A DNA stretch of 64,000 bases from JAHOYW01 sp963664605 (lineage in GTDB: Bacteria; Verrucomicrobiota; Lentisphaeria; Victivallales; Victivallaceae), in the NCBI GenBank assembly GCA_963664605.1, contig OY761536.1, positions 3,844,001-3,908,000 on the forward strand. Reading direction: 5' to 3'. Below are positions 39,934-47,330 of this stretch, piece after piece; position 1 is the first letter of the stretch, and each line of letters begins with the position of its first letter. The notes beneath the pieces were generated by a model. That model worked only from the letters and a program-made list of their open reading frames with translations, was not told where the DNA came from and searched no databases. Both the position numbers and the translations under genes were made by a program.

Positions 39934-40107
39934 TTATACCTCGCTTTCGGTTAGTTTTTTATCAAGGAACGAGCAGATAGCATAGGTGTCCTTGAAGCGG
40001 TGATCGTTGTATCCGGGAGACATATTAGGAATGCTGTTCAGTAGAAACAGCATGTCCTTGATGTCCTGCGGAGTAAGTGGTACTGATTTTTCCTTTTTTT
40101 TGCTCAT
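39934..40107 (-). CDS. Small unknown protein of 57 residues
   Basis: A short intact gene. Translation begins MSKKKEKSVPLTPQDIKDML and ends YAICSFLDKKLTESEV. Its ATG overlaps the upstream stop (TAATG at 40105-40109) and its stop touches the next ATG, so it is clearly part of the coupled operon. No family recognised. Confidence 0.65.
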   Translation of the reverse strand: MSKKKEKSVPLTPQDIKDMLFLLNSIPNMSPGYNDHRFKDTYAICSFLDKKLTESEV

Positions 40108-40541
40108 TACGCTTCCTTTGCCTCCTGATCTGCGAGGAGTGATGATTCCAGCGAAAACGGAGGAGGAGTGGAGCTTTTGCGATTCCGGCGGCTATCTGCT
40201 ACGATAACACCAGTGAAGTTTCGGTATTTCTGACCGAGCCGGAAGTACTTCATCATGTTTGACGGCGATGCGCCTTTTCCGGTTTTGCTGGCAATGAATT
40301 CTGCTGCTTCCACAGAGTTTCCGGTCTGCGAGCTTCCGTCCGGTGCTACCGCCGTGACAACGATTTCCTTGCGTCGGTACTTCGGCTTGCGGTTAATAGT
40401 GGGTGCGAGCGGTGCTATGCGGCTAATGGTTTCCGGGATTTCCTCAAACTCAGGGATACCGAATCCTTTTTCCGAACAAATCTTGATGATTTGATTTGCC
40501 TCTGCTACACCGAGGTTTCCGACTGTTACTTTGTACATCAT
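40107..40541 (-). CDS. Unknown phage protein
   Basis: A 144-residue protein: YKVTVGNLGVAEANQIIKICSEKGFGIPEFEEIP, then KPKYRRKEIVVTAVAPDGSSQTG, then a basic tail with a HTH-like SVEAAEFIASKTGKGASPSNMMKYFRLGQKYRNF. It may bind nucleic acid. AGGAGA precedes the ATG. It follows the DUF gene downstream of the AAA+ ATPase. Confidence 0.5.
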   Translation of the reverse strand: MMYKVTVGNLGVAEANQIIKICSEKGFGIPEFEEIPETISRIAPLAPTINRKPKYRRKEIVVTAVAPDGSSQTGNSVEAAEFIASKTGKGASPSNMMKYFRLGQKYRNFTGVIVADSRRNRKSSTPPPFSLESSLLADQEAKEA

Positions 40542-40572
40542 GCGAATCTCCTTTTTGTTAGGGTTTTATGTT

Positions 40573-41409
40573 TTAACCGAGTATTACCTGCTCGGCTTTT
40601 TCTTTGAATTGTTCAACCATTTTGAGAACGTGATCTTTGGCAGAGTTGAGAGTTCTGAAATTAGAACTCTTGAAAAGATTGTGAGTTCCCGATACGAAAT
40701 AGAAACCGCTCAATCCTGTATCGAATATTTCAGCAAGGTCGTATTCGATTGGCGAACCGTGTCCCCAAGGATAAGAGTCATCCGTATAGCGTTCAAATGC
40801 CGCAAGCCACAAGCGACGCTGACAAAGCGGATTCGCTACAATGAATGCCACTGTGTCAAGGTCGAGCGGGTCAATTCCGACATGAATTTTGGTGAAGTAT
40901 TTTTTTCCTTCATACCTCGAAGCTTGAACTAGATTAAGATCAACAATGAATCCGCTGCGAGACAGTTCGTCACACAATGCCACGATAGCACAGCCTCGAT
41001 TGCGGATTGTCTTATTAGAAATGCTGCTCTGCATTGCAAATGAAGCATAGACTGGAACCACCGGCTTACGTTCGCCGTATTCGTCCCGACGGAATACTTC
41101 AGGCTCACCTGACAGATAATCGGCAACATCAAAGTATTCTCCGGTAACATCACGAATCTCACCGACTTTTTCCTCGTCGATCATTGCTTCAATAACATTC
41201 ACACCGTCAAACAGTTGTTTTACCAGTTCAGGATTGCCTGTACGGGCTTGCGTCAGAGCATCTTTGAATGTTCCACCAGCCCAATCATCCTCTTTAGATT
41301 TTTTAGCATAGTAATTATCCGGTATTGCTTCGGCATAATCGGTAAAATCGACAATGTCGGAGAACTCGTAGATTTTTGAGTTGTTGCAGTCTGTAGAACG
41401 TTCAATCAT
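40573..41409 (-). CDS. Partner protein of the AAA+ ATPase, unknown (DUF7192-like)
   Basis: A 278-residue protein 12 bases downstream of a MoxR/CobS-like ATPase. Motifs include DDWAGGTFKDALTQARTGNPELVKQL near residues 42-65 and PVVPVYASFAMQSSISNKTIRNRGCAIVALCDELSRSGF. The W-x-G-G-T-F/S-x-x-A-x-x-x-A-x-x-G opening is one I recall from phage proteins found beside such ATPases; the function is unknown. It lacks a recognisable metal-ion-dependent VWA site (DxSxS). Confidence 0.5.
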   Translation of the reverse strand: MIERSTDCNNSKIYEFSDIVDFTDYAEAIPDNYYAKKSKEDDWAGGTFKDALTQARTGNPELVKQLFDGVNVIEAMIDEEKVGEIRDVTGEYFDVADYLSGEPEVFRRDEYGERKPVVPVYASFAMQSSISNKTIRNRGCAIVALCDELSRSGFIVDLNLVQASRYEGKKYFTKIHVGIDPLDLDTVAFIVANPLCQRRLWLAAFERYTDDSYPWGHGSPIEYDLAEIFDTGLSGFYFVSGTHNLFKSSNFRTLNSAKDHVLKMVEQFKEKAEQVILG

Positions 41410-41421
41410 AGTGCACCTCCA

Positions 41422-42678
41422 TTAACCCATGATCTTAGATTTAATTTCAGGTGAAACGCCTTTCCAAACAACCAGTTCTTCAACCAGTTTTTCAGGAGTT
41501 CCGGCGGCGAGGAGCCTAGCACCGAAGATACTAGCACGTGGACTAATAACCACCCTCATCTGAAGTTTGAAAGCTCGTTCACGATATTTCTGGACTTTTC
41601 TGACCCAGACATCGTTTCCGGCAATCGTGCGTTCAAGGGCATGGTCGTAATCGAAGTCAACTACAGCGAATCGGTCAAGCGTAGCGGCATCGAGCTGGTT
41701 TCGTCCAACGTACTGGCGGTCAGCTCCTCTGCCGTAGGTGTTGCAGGCACAGATGCACCGGAAGTTTTCACTACGTTGCTTGATGCCGTCCGGGAATGAA
41801 CAGTAGCCATTTGCCAGTAAGGCGTTCACGATAGTTAAGACTCCGGCGTTTGCCGCATCTACTTCGTCGAGCAGGAGTAAACCGCCGTTTTCAAAGGCAT
41901 CACGGAGCGGTGTAGTGTGATAATTTCCTGCCGCGTCAATGAAGCCCAGAAGATCGCTTTTGGTTGTCTGAGGACCAACCGACATAGGGTAGAAAGTAAG
42001 ATCGAGTATTTCGGCTACCTTTTCGCCTGTAGTGGTTTTTCCTCCGCCAGCCGGTCCGACCAGCATTTGATGTATGCCGAGGTTGCAGACCTGTGCAATT
42101 TGTTCGGTAAGGTGGTGGCTAACTCCAATTAGCTTGTTCGGGAGCTCGTCCGGCTGCTTAACCTCGATGACTTTGACTGTATCCTTTCGGAGTTGCTCAC
42201 GGAATTCCTCAAGCCTATCGTCAATGATAGCACCGACGGCTTCTTCATTCACATTATCCGTTTTTAAACCTTCGGTAATGATTTGACGGATAATTTCGAG
42301 CTTGTCGAGTTTATCGTCGGATTTATCAGAGCTATCTGATTTGTTTTGTTTGTCGGATTCATCCTGCTTAAGAGCAGGTTTCCGTTGCTTGGGCTGACCT
42401 CCATCTTTACCATCCGCTCCAGCTTTTTCCTGTTCTGCGGCTTGTCCTTCGCCGAACTGGAGTGAATCATCAAGATCACCTTCATCTGGTGCTTTCAGGG
42501 ATTTATTTCCGTCGCAGACTTCCTTGGCTTCACAAGCCATAACTCCACGCTGACGAAGTAAATCAATCAGCTGATCCTTGTTTCCGACGTGTCCGAGACA
42601 GCCAGTTCCACGAGTGGCAGGATCGAAGTGCCTTGCCGCTTTGCGAAGCTGTTTAACTGTTAATTCATCAAATTCCAT
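41422..42678 (-). CDS. AAA+ ATPase of the MoxR/CobS (AAA_5) type
   Basis: A 418-residue protein. The N-terminal 50 residues resemble a SAP-like helical domain (LTVKQLRKAARHFDP... KDQLIDLLRQRG). A long charged linker follows (residues 60-125). The ATPase has Walker A GPAGGGKT (208-215), Walker B GLLLLDEVDA (267-275), sensor-1 CICACNTYG and an arginine in LDRFAVVDFDY. MoxR/CobS-like ATPases remodel or insert metal into partners, or drive replication-linked processes in phages. The target here is probably the next gene's product. Confidence 0.8.
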   Translation of the reverse strand: MEFDELTVKQLRKAARHFDPATRGTGCLGHVGNKDQLIDLLRQRGVMACEAKEVCDGNKSLKAPDEGDLDDSLQFGEGQAAEQEKAGADGKDGGQPKQRKPALKQDESDKQNKSDSSDKSDDKLDKLEIIRQIITEGLKTDNVNEEAVGAIIDDRLEEFREQLRKDTVKVIEVKQPDELPNKLIGVSHHLTEQIAQVCNLGIHQMLVGPAGGGKTTTGEKVAEILDLTFYPMSVGPQTTKSDLLGFIDAAGNYHTTPLRDAFENGGLLLLDEVDAANAGVLTIVNALLANGYCSFPDGIKQRSENFRCICACNTYGRGADRQYVGRNQLDAATLDRFAVVDFDYDHALERTIAGNDVWVRKVQKYRERAFKLQMRVVISPRASIFGARLLAAGTPEKLVEELVVWKGVSPEIKSKIMG

Positions 42679-42743
42679 GAACTTCTCCTTTTAGTTGTTT
42701 AAGTTGTTTTCTATTAAAGGGTTTTATTTAGTTTACAAAATCT

Positions 42744-42786
42744 ATCTTAATACTATTTTAAATATTAGCAAGTTAAATTAGTAAAA
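42744..42786 (-). promoter_or_regulatory. Phage promoter and operator-like motif upstream of the AAA+ ATPase
   Basis: On the minus strand TTGCTA (42766-42771), 16-base spacer, TAAGATAG (-10 at 42744-42749). It shares the -10 word with the promoters at 27773 and 31020. Upstream lies AGTTAAATTAGTAAAA (42771-42786), a close variant of the motif at 27800. A 160-base AT-rich gap surrounds it (42679-42841); no gene is supported there. Confidence 0.6.
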
Positions 42787-42841
42787 ATAAAACAAAAAAA
42801 GCTATTTTTTTTATGTGGACGCTTACCCACACTATTTTTAA

Positions 42842-43063
42842 TTATTTCGGATTACAAAAATTCCATCGAATCATAGGACCATCATTGAGTGGCACGTTTT
42901 CCTCTAATTGTTCATGGACCTCATCTGGCGTAAATCCGAGAGCTCCGATTATAGCTGACATCACTTCACGAGACATAAGCTGATCTGGAGAGACGAGAAG
43001 CTCGATAGCACGAGCTAATTCTTTTTCGCTCAAGCTATCAAAAGGTGTTGTAACATTATTCAT
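42842..43063 (-). CDS. Small unknown protein
   Basis: A 73-residue helical acidic protein: MNNVTTPFDSLSEKELARAIELLVSPDQLMSREVMSAIIGALGFTPDEVHEQLEENVP. It follows the helicase-loader gene and precedes the AT-rich promoter gap. No family recognised; it may be a regulator. Confidence 0.5.
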   Translation of the reverse strand: MNNVTTPFDSLSEKELARAIELLVSPDQLMSREVMSAIIGALGFTPDEVHEQLEENVPLNDGPMIRWNFCNPK

Positions 43064-43143
43064 TTTACAAAAATCCTCAATACTTTGTTGTTTTGGTTTG
43101 TGTTACGATTATTATTTAAGGACGAAATTCCTTAAAAAAATTA

Positions 43144-43926
43144 CTATTCAAGACGAATTGCTTCGTCCACTTTGTCAGACTCGAACCACGCAAAGCGGAA
43201 AGAGTCGTTCATACGACGAATCAAGGGCTTGGGGTCATCAACAAGGTTTTCAATCGAACCACTGTAAAAGTTTCCGAGTATCCATACCTTGGTAGCACGT
43301 TCCCAACTGTACACGCCGTCGATGATATTGAAAAACAGTTCCTGCGCTGACGGTGACAGTTTCTCGTCACCTTTTTTCCCGACCAGCTCGTCGATAATGA
43401 GCAGGTCGAGTTTGTTGAGCCGTTGCAGGAACTTTGCCTCATTGTCGCCGTCAGTGGTCTTAGCACGAACATAATCAGCGAACAAGGTCTGCCGGGTGCA
43501 GTAGCGAACTGACATATTCCGTTGTTTCATCATCAGCCGGACAATGAATCCAACCGAGGAGGTTTTTCCAGTTCCGGTCTCACCGCTTACCAGAACGGAG
43601 TGATCCTTGTTACGATAAAGCCATTCTGCCGCATGTCGAATATACGGTTTATCCAAGACACGGAAGCGTGGAGGAATGCCGGTTTTTGCAAGTCGTTCAT
43701 CCAAGGAGTGCTCCAACTCCGCACTGCGTTCGGCATTCTCACGAGCCTGTTTTTTTTCATCCTCCTTCTGAATGCAATCCTGACATGGCATGTTTTCGAA
43801 CGCACTTCTCTCGATTTCCGCAAATGCCGGATCGTCTGATTCAGAGTATTCCATGACGAATTCCGTCTGGCATTTCGGGCAAACTAAGATCGCCGTTCCG
43901 TTGTCTTTGATTTCCTTAATGCTCAT
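43144..43926 (-). CDS. DnaC-like helicase loader ATPase
   Basis: A 260-residue AAA+ protein of the DnaC/IstB type. The N-terminus has two CxxC pairs (CPKC at 16-19, CQDC at 48-51), probably one zinc site. Walker A is SGETGTGKTSS (114-124), Walker B DLLIIDELVG. A sensor region with ILGNFYSG and a box-VII Arg in RRMNDSF follow. It likely loads the host DnaB helicase at the phage origin. It lies immediately downstream of the initiator-type gene. Confidence 0.85.
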   Translation of the reverse strand: MSIKEIKDNGTAILVCPKCQTEFVMEYSESDDPAFAEIERSAFENMPCQDCIQKEDEKKQARENAERSAELEHSLDERLAKTGIPPRFRVLDKPYIRHAAEWLYRNKDHSVLVSGETGTGKTSSVGFIVRLMMKQRNMSVRYCTRQTLFADYVRAKTTDGDNEAKFLQRLNKLDLLIIDELVGKKGDEKLSPSAQELFFNIIDGVYSWERATKVWILGNFYSGSIENLVDDPKPLIRRMNDSFRFAWFESDKVDEAIRLE

Positions 43927-43928
43927 AG

Positions 43929-44654
43929 CTAAAATCCTTTTTTCGAACGGTCAACTGGTCCTGATGAAGATCGCGACCGTTCCCGTGATGACCAGTAGCG
44001 AAGCCGTTTCTTGGTTTCCCACGTTTTCTGCATCTGGAAACGCATCTTGCCGGAAGCGGATTTCTCAGTCCAGTAATCGACAAAGCGTTCAGAAATGCCG
44101 GAGTATTCCGGGAATGATGAAACAGAATTGCTAAAGTCCTCCTCAGTCCATTGCTTGAAGCTTTTGGGCTTTTCCTCTGGTTCAGGTTCTGAGCCAGGTT
44201 CAAGGGGGGGAACACAAGAGGGGGATATAATATTATCTTTCTCTTCATTCTTTAATCGGTCGCTGTTGGTGTTGTGCGAGGTGTCGCACTTGCTGTTCGC
44301 CGATGCCTGATAAGTCTCGTAATTTAAGACAGTTAGGCGTTGCACAAGGTGTGCTTTTTTGTGTTGCGGAAGGTGTTCGGTTTTTAGAGACACCATTTTT
44401 TCTTTCGCAAGGCGCTTAAGAAAACGTCGGGCACGATGACGATCCCACCCACGTCCGAATTTCTCAGCCCAAGTCGAAAGACTGTAGAGCTTTTCGCCAC
44501 GTCCACATGAAAATGATACACCGTGAATCACCACGTTAGAAGGTTTGACGTTCACCTCAAGTAAAACGGTAAGCCACGCCTTGAGATAAGCTTCATTGGA
44601 AAACACCCACGATTTGGCGATCTTCCGGTGGATTTTTATCCAGCCGAACTCCAT
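43929..44654 (-). CDS. Replication initiator / replisome organiser (lambda O-like)
   Basis: A 241-residue protein. The N-terminus is a winged helix (FGWIKIHRKIAKSWVFSNEAYLKAWLTVLLEVN, then LYSLSTWAEKFGRGWDRHRARRFLKRLAKEKMV) typical of phage replisome organisers. The middle (KTEHLPQHKKAHLVQRLTVLNYETYQAS) is coded by GGTGTTG-rich repeats on +. A C-terminal part is Pro/Glu then basic. The ATG at 44652-44654 is chosen because GGGGTGA lies upstream and the nuclease gene stops five bases before. Its neighbour is the DnaC-like loader, as in lambda O-P. Confidence 0.8.
   Translation of the reverse strand: MEFGWIKIHRKIAKSWVFSNEAYLKAWLTVLLEVNVKPSNVVIHGVSFSCGRGEKLYSLSTWAEKFGRGWDRHRARRFLKRLAKEKMVSLKTEHLPQHKKAHLVQRLTVLNYETYQASANSKCDTSHNTNSDRLKNEEKDNIISPSCVPPLEPGSEPEPEEKPKSFKQWTEEDFSNSVSSFPEYSGISERFVDYWTEKSASGKMRFQMQKTWETKKRLRYWSSRERSRSSSGPVDRSKKGF
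44247..44385. other. Candidate replication origin with iteron-like repeats, inside the initiator gene
   Basis: Within the initiator gene, + carries GGTGTTG (44268-44274), GAGGTGTCG, GGCGTTGC, AAGGTGTGC, GTGTTGCGG, and AAGGTGTTCGG within about 140 bases, next to an AT-rich segment (44224-44260). This is the arrangement of lambda, whose origin lies within gene O. Two exact words here are repeated at 16802 and 16900. Origin function is inference. Confidence 0.55.
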
Positions 44655-44658
44655 AGCA

Positions 44659-45738
44659 TCACCCCATCGCTTTTGGTTTACATTCAACTATTTTCTTAGT
44701 TGATTTTCCACGAGTTATCAGATCAGCAATCATCCCATAGCACTGTTTTCTAGCATTGGTTTTCGTCAGCTTTTCGCCTTTGCTCCTTGCTTCGGCAACC
44801 AGTTTATCAGCAACCAATGTTTCAAACTTTCCGAGCGTTACTTTACAGACCTTGTTGAACTCACGAGGAGTAACCAAATCTTTGACTGCTGAATACAGGG
44901 AATTCAAGTCTTTTATCTCACGAGCTCCATCCGAAACATGGAAAGCATATTTACCGCAGCTTCCAGCTTCTTCTATAACCTTTTTAACTGTCCTTTCAAT
45001 TTCGTTTATGAATGATTTGACAGCTTTAGAAGCATCATAAAGATATTCGAGGTGTTTTATATTGGAAAGGTCATAATTTCCCTTAGTAGCCGCCATTTTC
45101 TGAAATTCAATTCTGAATGCAGGGCAGTTGAGACGGGCACGGCAGTAACGGCATGCTTTTTCCGATGCAATCAGCGTCATGCGGTCATCAGTAGCTGCTT
45201 TTATAATTGATTTGATGTTGGCTTTGACTGCTTTGGGGTGCGAGAAAAGATGATGGCTTTTCCGATAGAGACGAGGTTGAAACACCCAGCAGTCGCATGT
45301 GTTAACGCCATAATGTTCCATGGCACCGACAGCATAGCATGCAAGCTGGATATTTTCGTTTACGTTGTCAACTGGGGTATAACCGAACTTCCAGTCGATA
45401 ACAGTAAGGGTTTTCGTTTGTTCATCATAAATGACAGCATCGGCGGTTCCGTAGGTAAGTACGGTGCCATCAGAGTCCTTTATGTCGAATTTTTGCTCTG
45501 GGGTATAAGTGGAGCCGGGTATAATCATTGAATCGGCAAACTCACGGCACTTATCGACCATTTCTATCTGTTCGGCGTTGAGTCCATCTTTTTTCCCGGT
45601 AGCTACAGCGTCGTGAAGCAGAGTTCCTTCCGCTGCCCATTCGGATTCTTCGTCAGGGATTCCTTGTTGCATTACGTAAGACCCAGGACAAAGCCTGAAC
45701 TGTTCAAGTCGGCTGGGTGAAAATTCATGATGATCCAT
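44659..45738 (-). CDS. DUF2800 PD-(D/E)XK nuclease
   Basis: A 359-residue nuclease of the RecB-like fold. It begins MDHHEFSPSRLEQFRLCPGSY; then EGTLLHDAV; GTADAVIYDEQTKTLTVIDWKFGYTPVD (the D and D-x-K of the catalytic core); IQLACYAVGAMEHYG; and CRYCRARLNC, which with the N-terminal Cys would form a 4-Cys Fe-S site. The ATG at 45736-45738 is chosen from the upstream AGGA. Next to the RecT-like gene it would serve as the exonuclease of the pair. Confidence 0.85.
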   Translation of the reverse strand: MDHHEFSPSRLEQFRLCPGSYVMQQGIPDEESEWAAEGTLLHDAVATGKKDGLNAEQIEMVDKCREFADSMIIPGSTYTPEQKFDIKDSDGTVLTYGTADAVIYDEQTKTLTVIDWKFGYTPVDNVNENIQLACYAVGAMEHYGVNTCDCWVFQPRLYRKSHHLFSHPKAVKANIKSIIKAATDDRMTLIASEKACRYCRARLNCPAFRIEFQKMAATKGNYDLSNIKHLEYLYDASKAVKSFINEIERTVKKVIEEAGSCGKYAFHVSDGAREIKDLNSLYSAVKDLVTPREFNKVCKVTLGKFETLVADKLVAEARSKGEKLTKTNARKQCYGMIADLITRGKSTKKIVECKPKAMG

Positions 45739-45800
45739 ATTGTATATTCCTGTGATTAAGCGGAACCGCACGGAATTTCTGCACGGCTCCGGTGGTTGAA

Positions 45801-46511
45801 TTACATCGGGAGTTGACCGTCAGCGGCATCAGCTTCGGGTTTAACTTCTCCCTCAAATGGAGATTCAGAAGCATCGGTAGCCTTGACATCAATAACATCA
45901 AGGTCTGCTACGTCTCCCTCCCCAACTTCCTGACCAGTTACAGCCGTGAACAGCCATGCACGGGCTTTGCGGATGGCTTTACCGATAATAGCATCAGTTC
46001 CCATGCCTTTATTCACCCTGATTGCCAGCTCTAAGTCTTTCGACTGAGGTTTGCCATTATATGTCCATTCCACGTTGATTATGATTACAGCACCGCCGTT
46101 TTTCATTACCGGAATTCCAGGAGTCGTTGTGTAAGACAGTCCAGGAATATCACGAAGCTTGTGCCCATATCCCTCTTTGGTGATATAGCTGCGGCTGGCA
46201 ATGATATTAAACTCGTTACCGACCGGAAAAACACCTTGAAGCGTGGCATCAATCAAACAGTCACGAACAGTGTCAAGATCATAACCACCAGAGCTGTCTT
46301 TGTCTGTTCTGAAACCAAGTGAAGTTCCCTGTAGTGCCATGATTGGTTGCATGACTTTTGGGGTTAACAATGCCCGAAGTTCTTGGATAGCTCCTGCAAC
46401 CATTGCCATTTTTTTGAACTGACTGACTTCCTTTTGGGCTATCAGTCCCGTTACAGCCGCCTTGTCCAGGGCTGTGATTGTTTCGTTTGCGATCACGAGT
46501 TCATTACTCAC
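45801..46511 (-). CDS. RecT-like single-strand annealing protein
   Basis: A 236-residue protein. Its middle has LIDATLQGVFPVGNEFNIIASRSYITKEGYGHKLRDIPGLSYTTTPGIPVM, and the end of the fold AIRVNKGMGTDAIIGKAIRKARAWLFTAVTGQEVGEGDV. The A-I-I-G-K-A-x-R-K-A-R-A-W phrase and the location directly upstream of a PD-(D/E)XK exonuclease suggest a RecT-type annealing protein, but I cannot exclude another single-strand binding family. It probably mediates recombination during phage replication. Confidence 0.5.
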   Translation of the reverse strand: MSNELVIANETITALDKAAVTGLIAQKEVSQFKKMAMVAGAIQELRALLTPKVMQPIMALQGTSLGFRTDKDSSGGYDLDTVRDCLIDATLQGVFPVGNEFNIIASRSYITKEGYGHKLRDIPGLSYTTTPGIPVMKNGGAVIIINVEWTYNGKPQSKDLELAIRVNKGMGTDAIIGKAIRKARAWLFTAVTGQEVGEGDVADLDVIDVKATDASESPFEGEVKPEADAADGQLPM

Positions 46512-46529
46512 GATTGACCTCCTTTGGCT

Positions 46530-46820
46530 TTACGCCGTTTTGTGGTTTGCCTGACTTGAGAACCCCTCAAGCCAGTTATCTAAATCGGCTCTAACAATCA
46601 GTACTCGACTGTTAACGGCTTTACCGCTACGAATCGAAGCGATGTCACCAGACAACGCCTTTCTACGGATCGTTTTCTCCGAAAGACCGCAATAGACACT
46701 TGCCTGTCTTGCGGTTATATATTTGGTTTCATCTTTTAATAAAGAACTAAAATTAACGCCGTATGGCTCCAATAAGCCTGATACCGCATCAATAATATGT
46801 TTGGGAATTTCATTAGCCAT
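46530..46820 (-). CDS. Excisionase-type helix-turn-helix protein
   Basis: A 96-residue protein. ITARQASVYCGLSEKTIRRKALSGDIASIRSGKAVNSRVLIVRADLDNWL is the HTH_17/excisionase fold: HTH, wing, and a final strand-helix. The ATG at 46818-46820 overlaps the upstream stop region, preceded by GGGCAAG. A longer frame to 47018 exists but is not supported. As an excisionase or early regulator it would control integrase direction or early promoters. Confidence 0.65.
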   Translation of the reverse strand: MANEIPKHIIDAVSGLLEPYGVNFSSLLKDETKYITARQASVYCGLSEKTIRRKALSGDIASIRSGKAVNSRVLIVRADLDNWLEGFSSQANHKTA

Positions 46821-47136
46821 TTTTCTTGCCCTGAGCCACATTGAGGATTGCGCTTTCAATAGTGTGTCGATAAAGAATTCCGTACTGCTTTTTCTGGGAC
46901 ACGACATGATCGACAAGTCGTTGATCCGAAATCTTGATCGGCAGTCCGTTCCGGCAGTCTGGGTCTTTTTTACGTCCGCTATCAGTTTTTGGGTGATATT
47001 TTTTAGGCGGTAGCCCAAGCTTCCGACAAAGTGCTGTTTCTGCGATTTCCGTATGCGTCTTGTTCGGCAAGGAACGCAGATACCGTAGCACTTCCTGATT
47101 GGTGATCTTACTCATAAGACCGTGTTTTTCGTACAT
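46813..47136 (-). CDS. Early leftward gene next to the repressor, unknown
   Basis: A 107-residue basic protein. MYEKHGLMSKITNQEVLRYLRSLPNKTHTEIAETALCRKLGLPPKKYHP, then a C-terminal helical part ISDQRLVDHVVSQKKQYGILYRHTIESAILNVAQG. It is the first gene read leftward from the repressor control region, the place of Cro or an antirepressor, but it is not a clear Cro HTH. The ATG at 47134-47136 is chosen because GGAGG lies eight bases upstream. Confidence 0.55.
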   Translation of the reverse strand: MYEKHGLMSKITNQEVLRYLRSLPNKTHTEIAETALCRKLGLPPKKYHPKTDSGRKKDPDCRNGLPIKISDQRLVDHVVSQKKQYGILYRHTIESAILNVAQGKKNG

Positions 47137-47180
47137 TTGTTTGACCTCCATTTAATATTGGCATTTTACTAAATACAAAA

Positions 47181-47282
47181 CTTATAGGTTAAAATGGTAA
47201 AAGTCAAGAAGCAAAAATGATAATTTTTAACTTTTTTAACCAAATATACTTGAAAAACAAAGTATAAACGGTTAAAATAACC
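47181..47282. promoter_or_regulatory. Divergent repressor/early control region with operators
   Basis: Leftward: TTGACT (47202-47207), 15-base spacer that is the operator-like GGTTAAAATGGTAAA (47187-47201), then TATAAG (47181-47186), on the minus strand. Rightward for the repressor: TTGAAA (47250-47255), 17-base spacer, TAAAAT (47273-47278), overlapping the palindrome GGTTAAAATAACC (47270-47282). A third half site TTTTTTAACC lies at 47232-47241. This is a lambda-like divergent switch region. Repressor binding is inferred. Confidence 0.7.
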
Positions 47283-47330
47283 TTAGTGCGACAAAAACCA
47301 CAATCCGCAATAAAACAACAGGAGGATCAT

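Noticed and set aside
40531..40932. A plus-strand frame of 133 residues
   Set aside because: It is the shadow of the minus-strand gene at 40573-41409 and has no ribosome-binding site.
42817..42836. GTGG/CCAC hairpin near 42.82 kb as terminator of the minus-strand gene at 42842
   Set aside because: On the minus strand it is followed by A residues, not T; the T run is only on the plus strand, where no gene ends.
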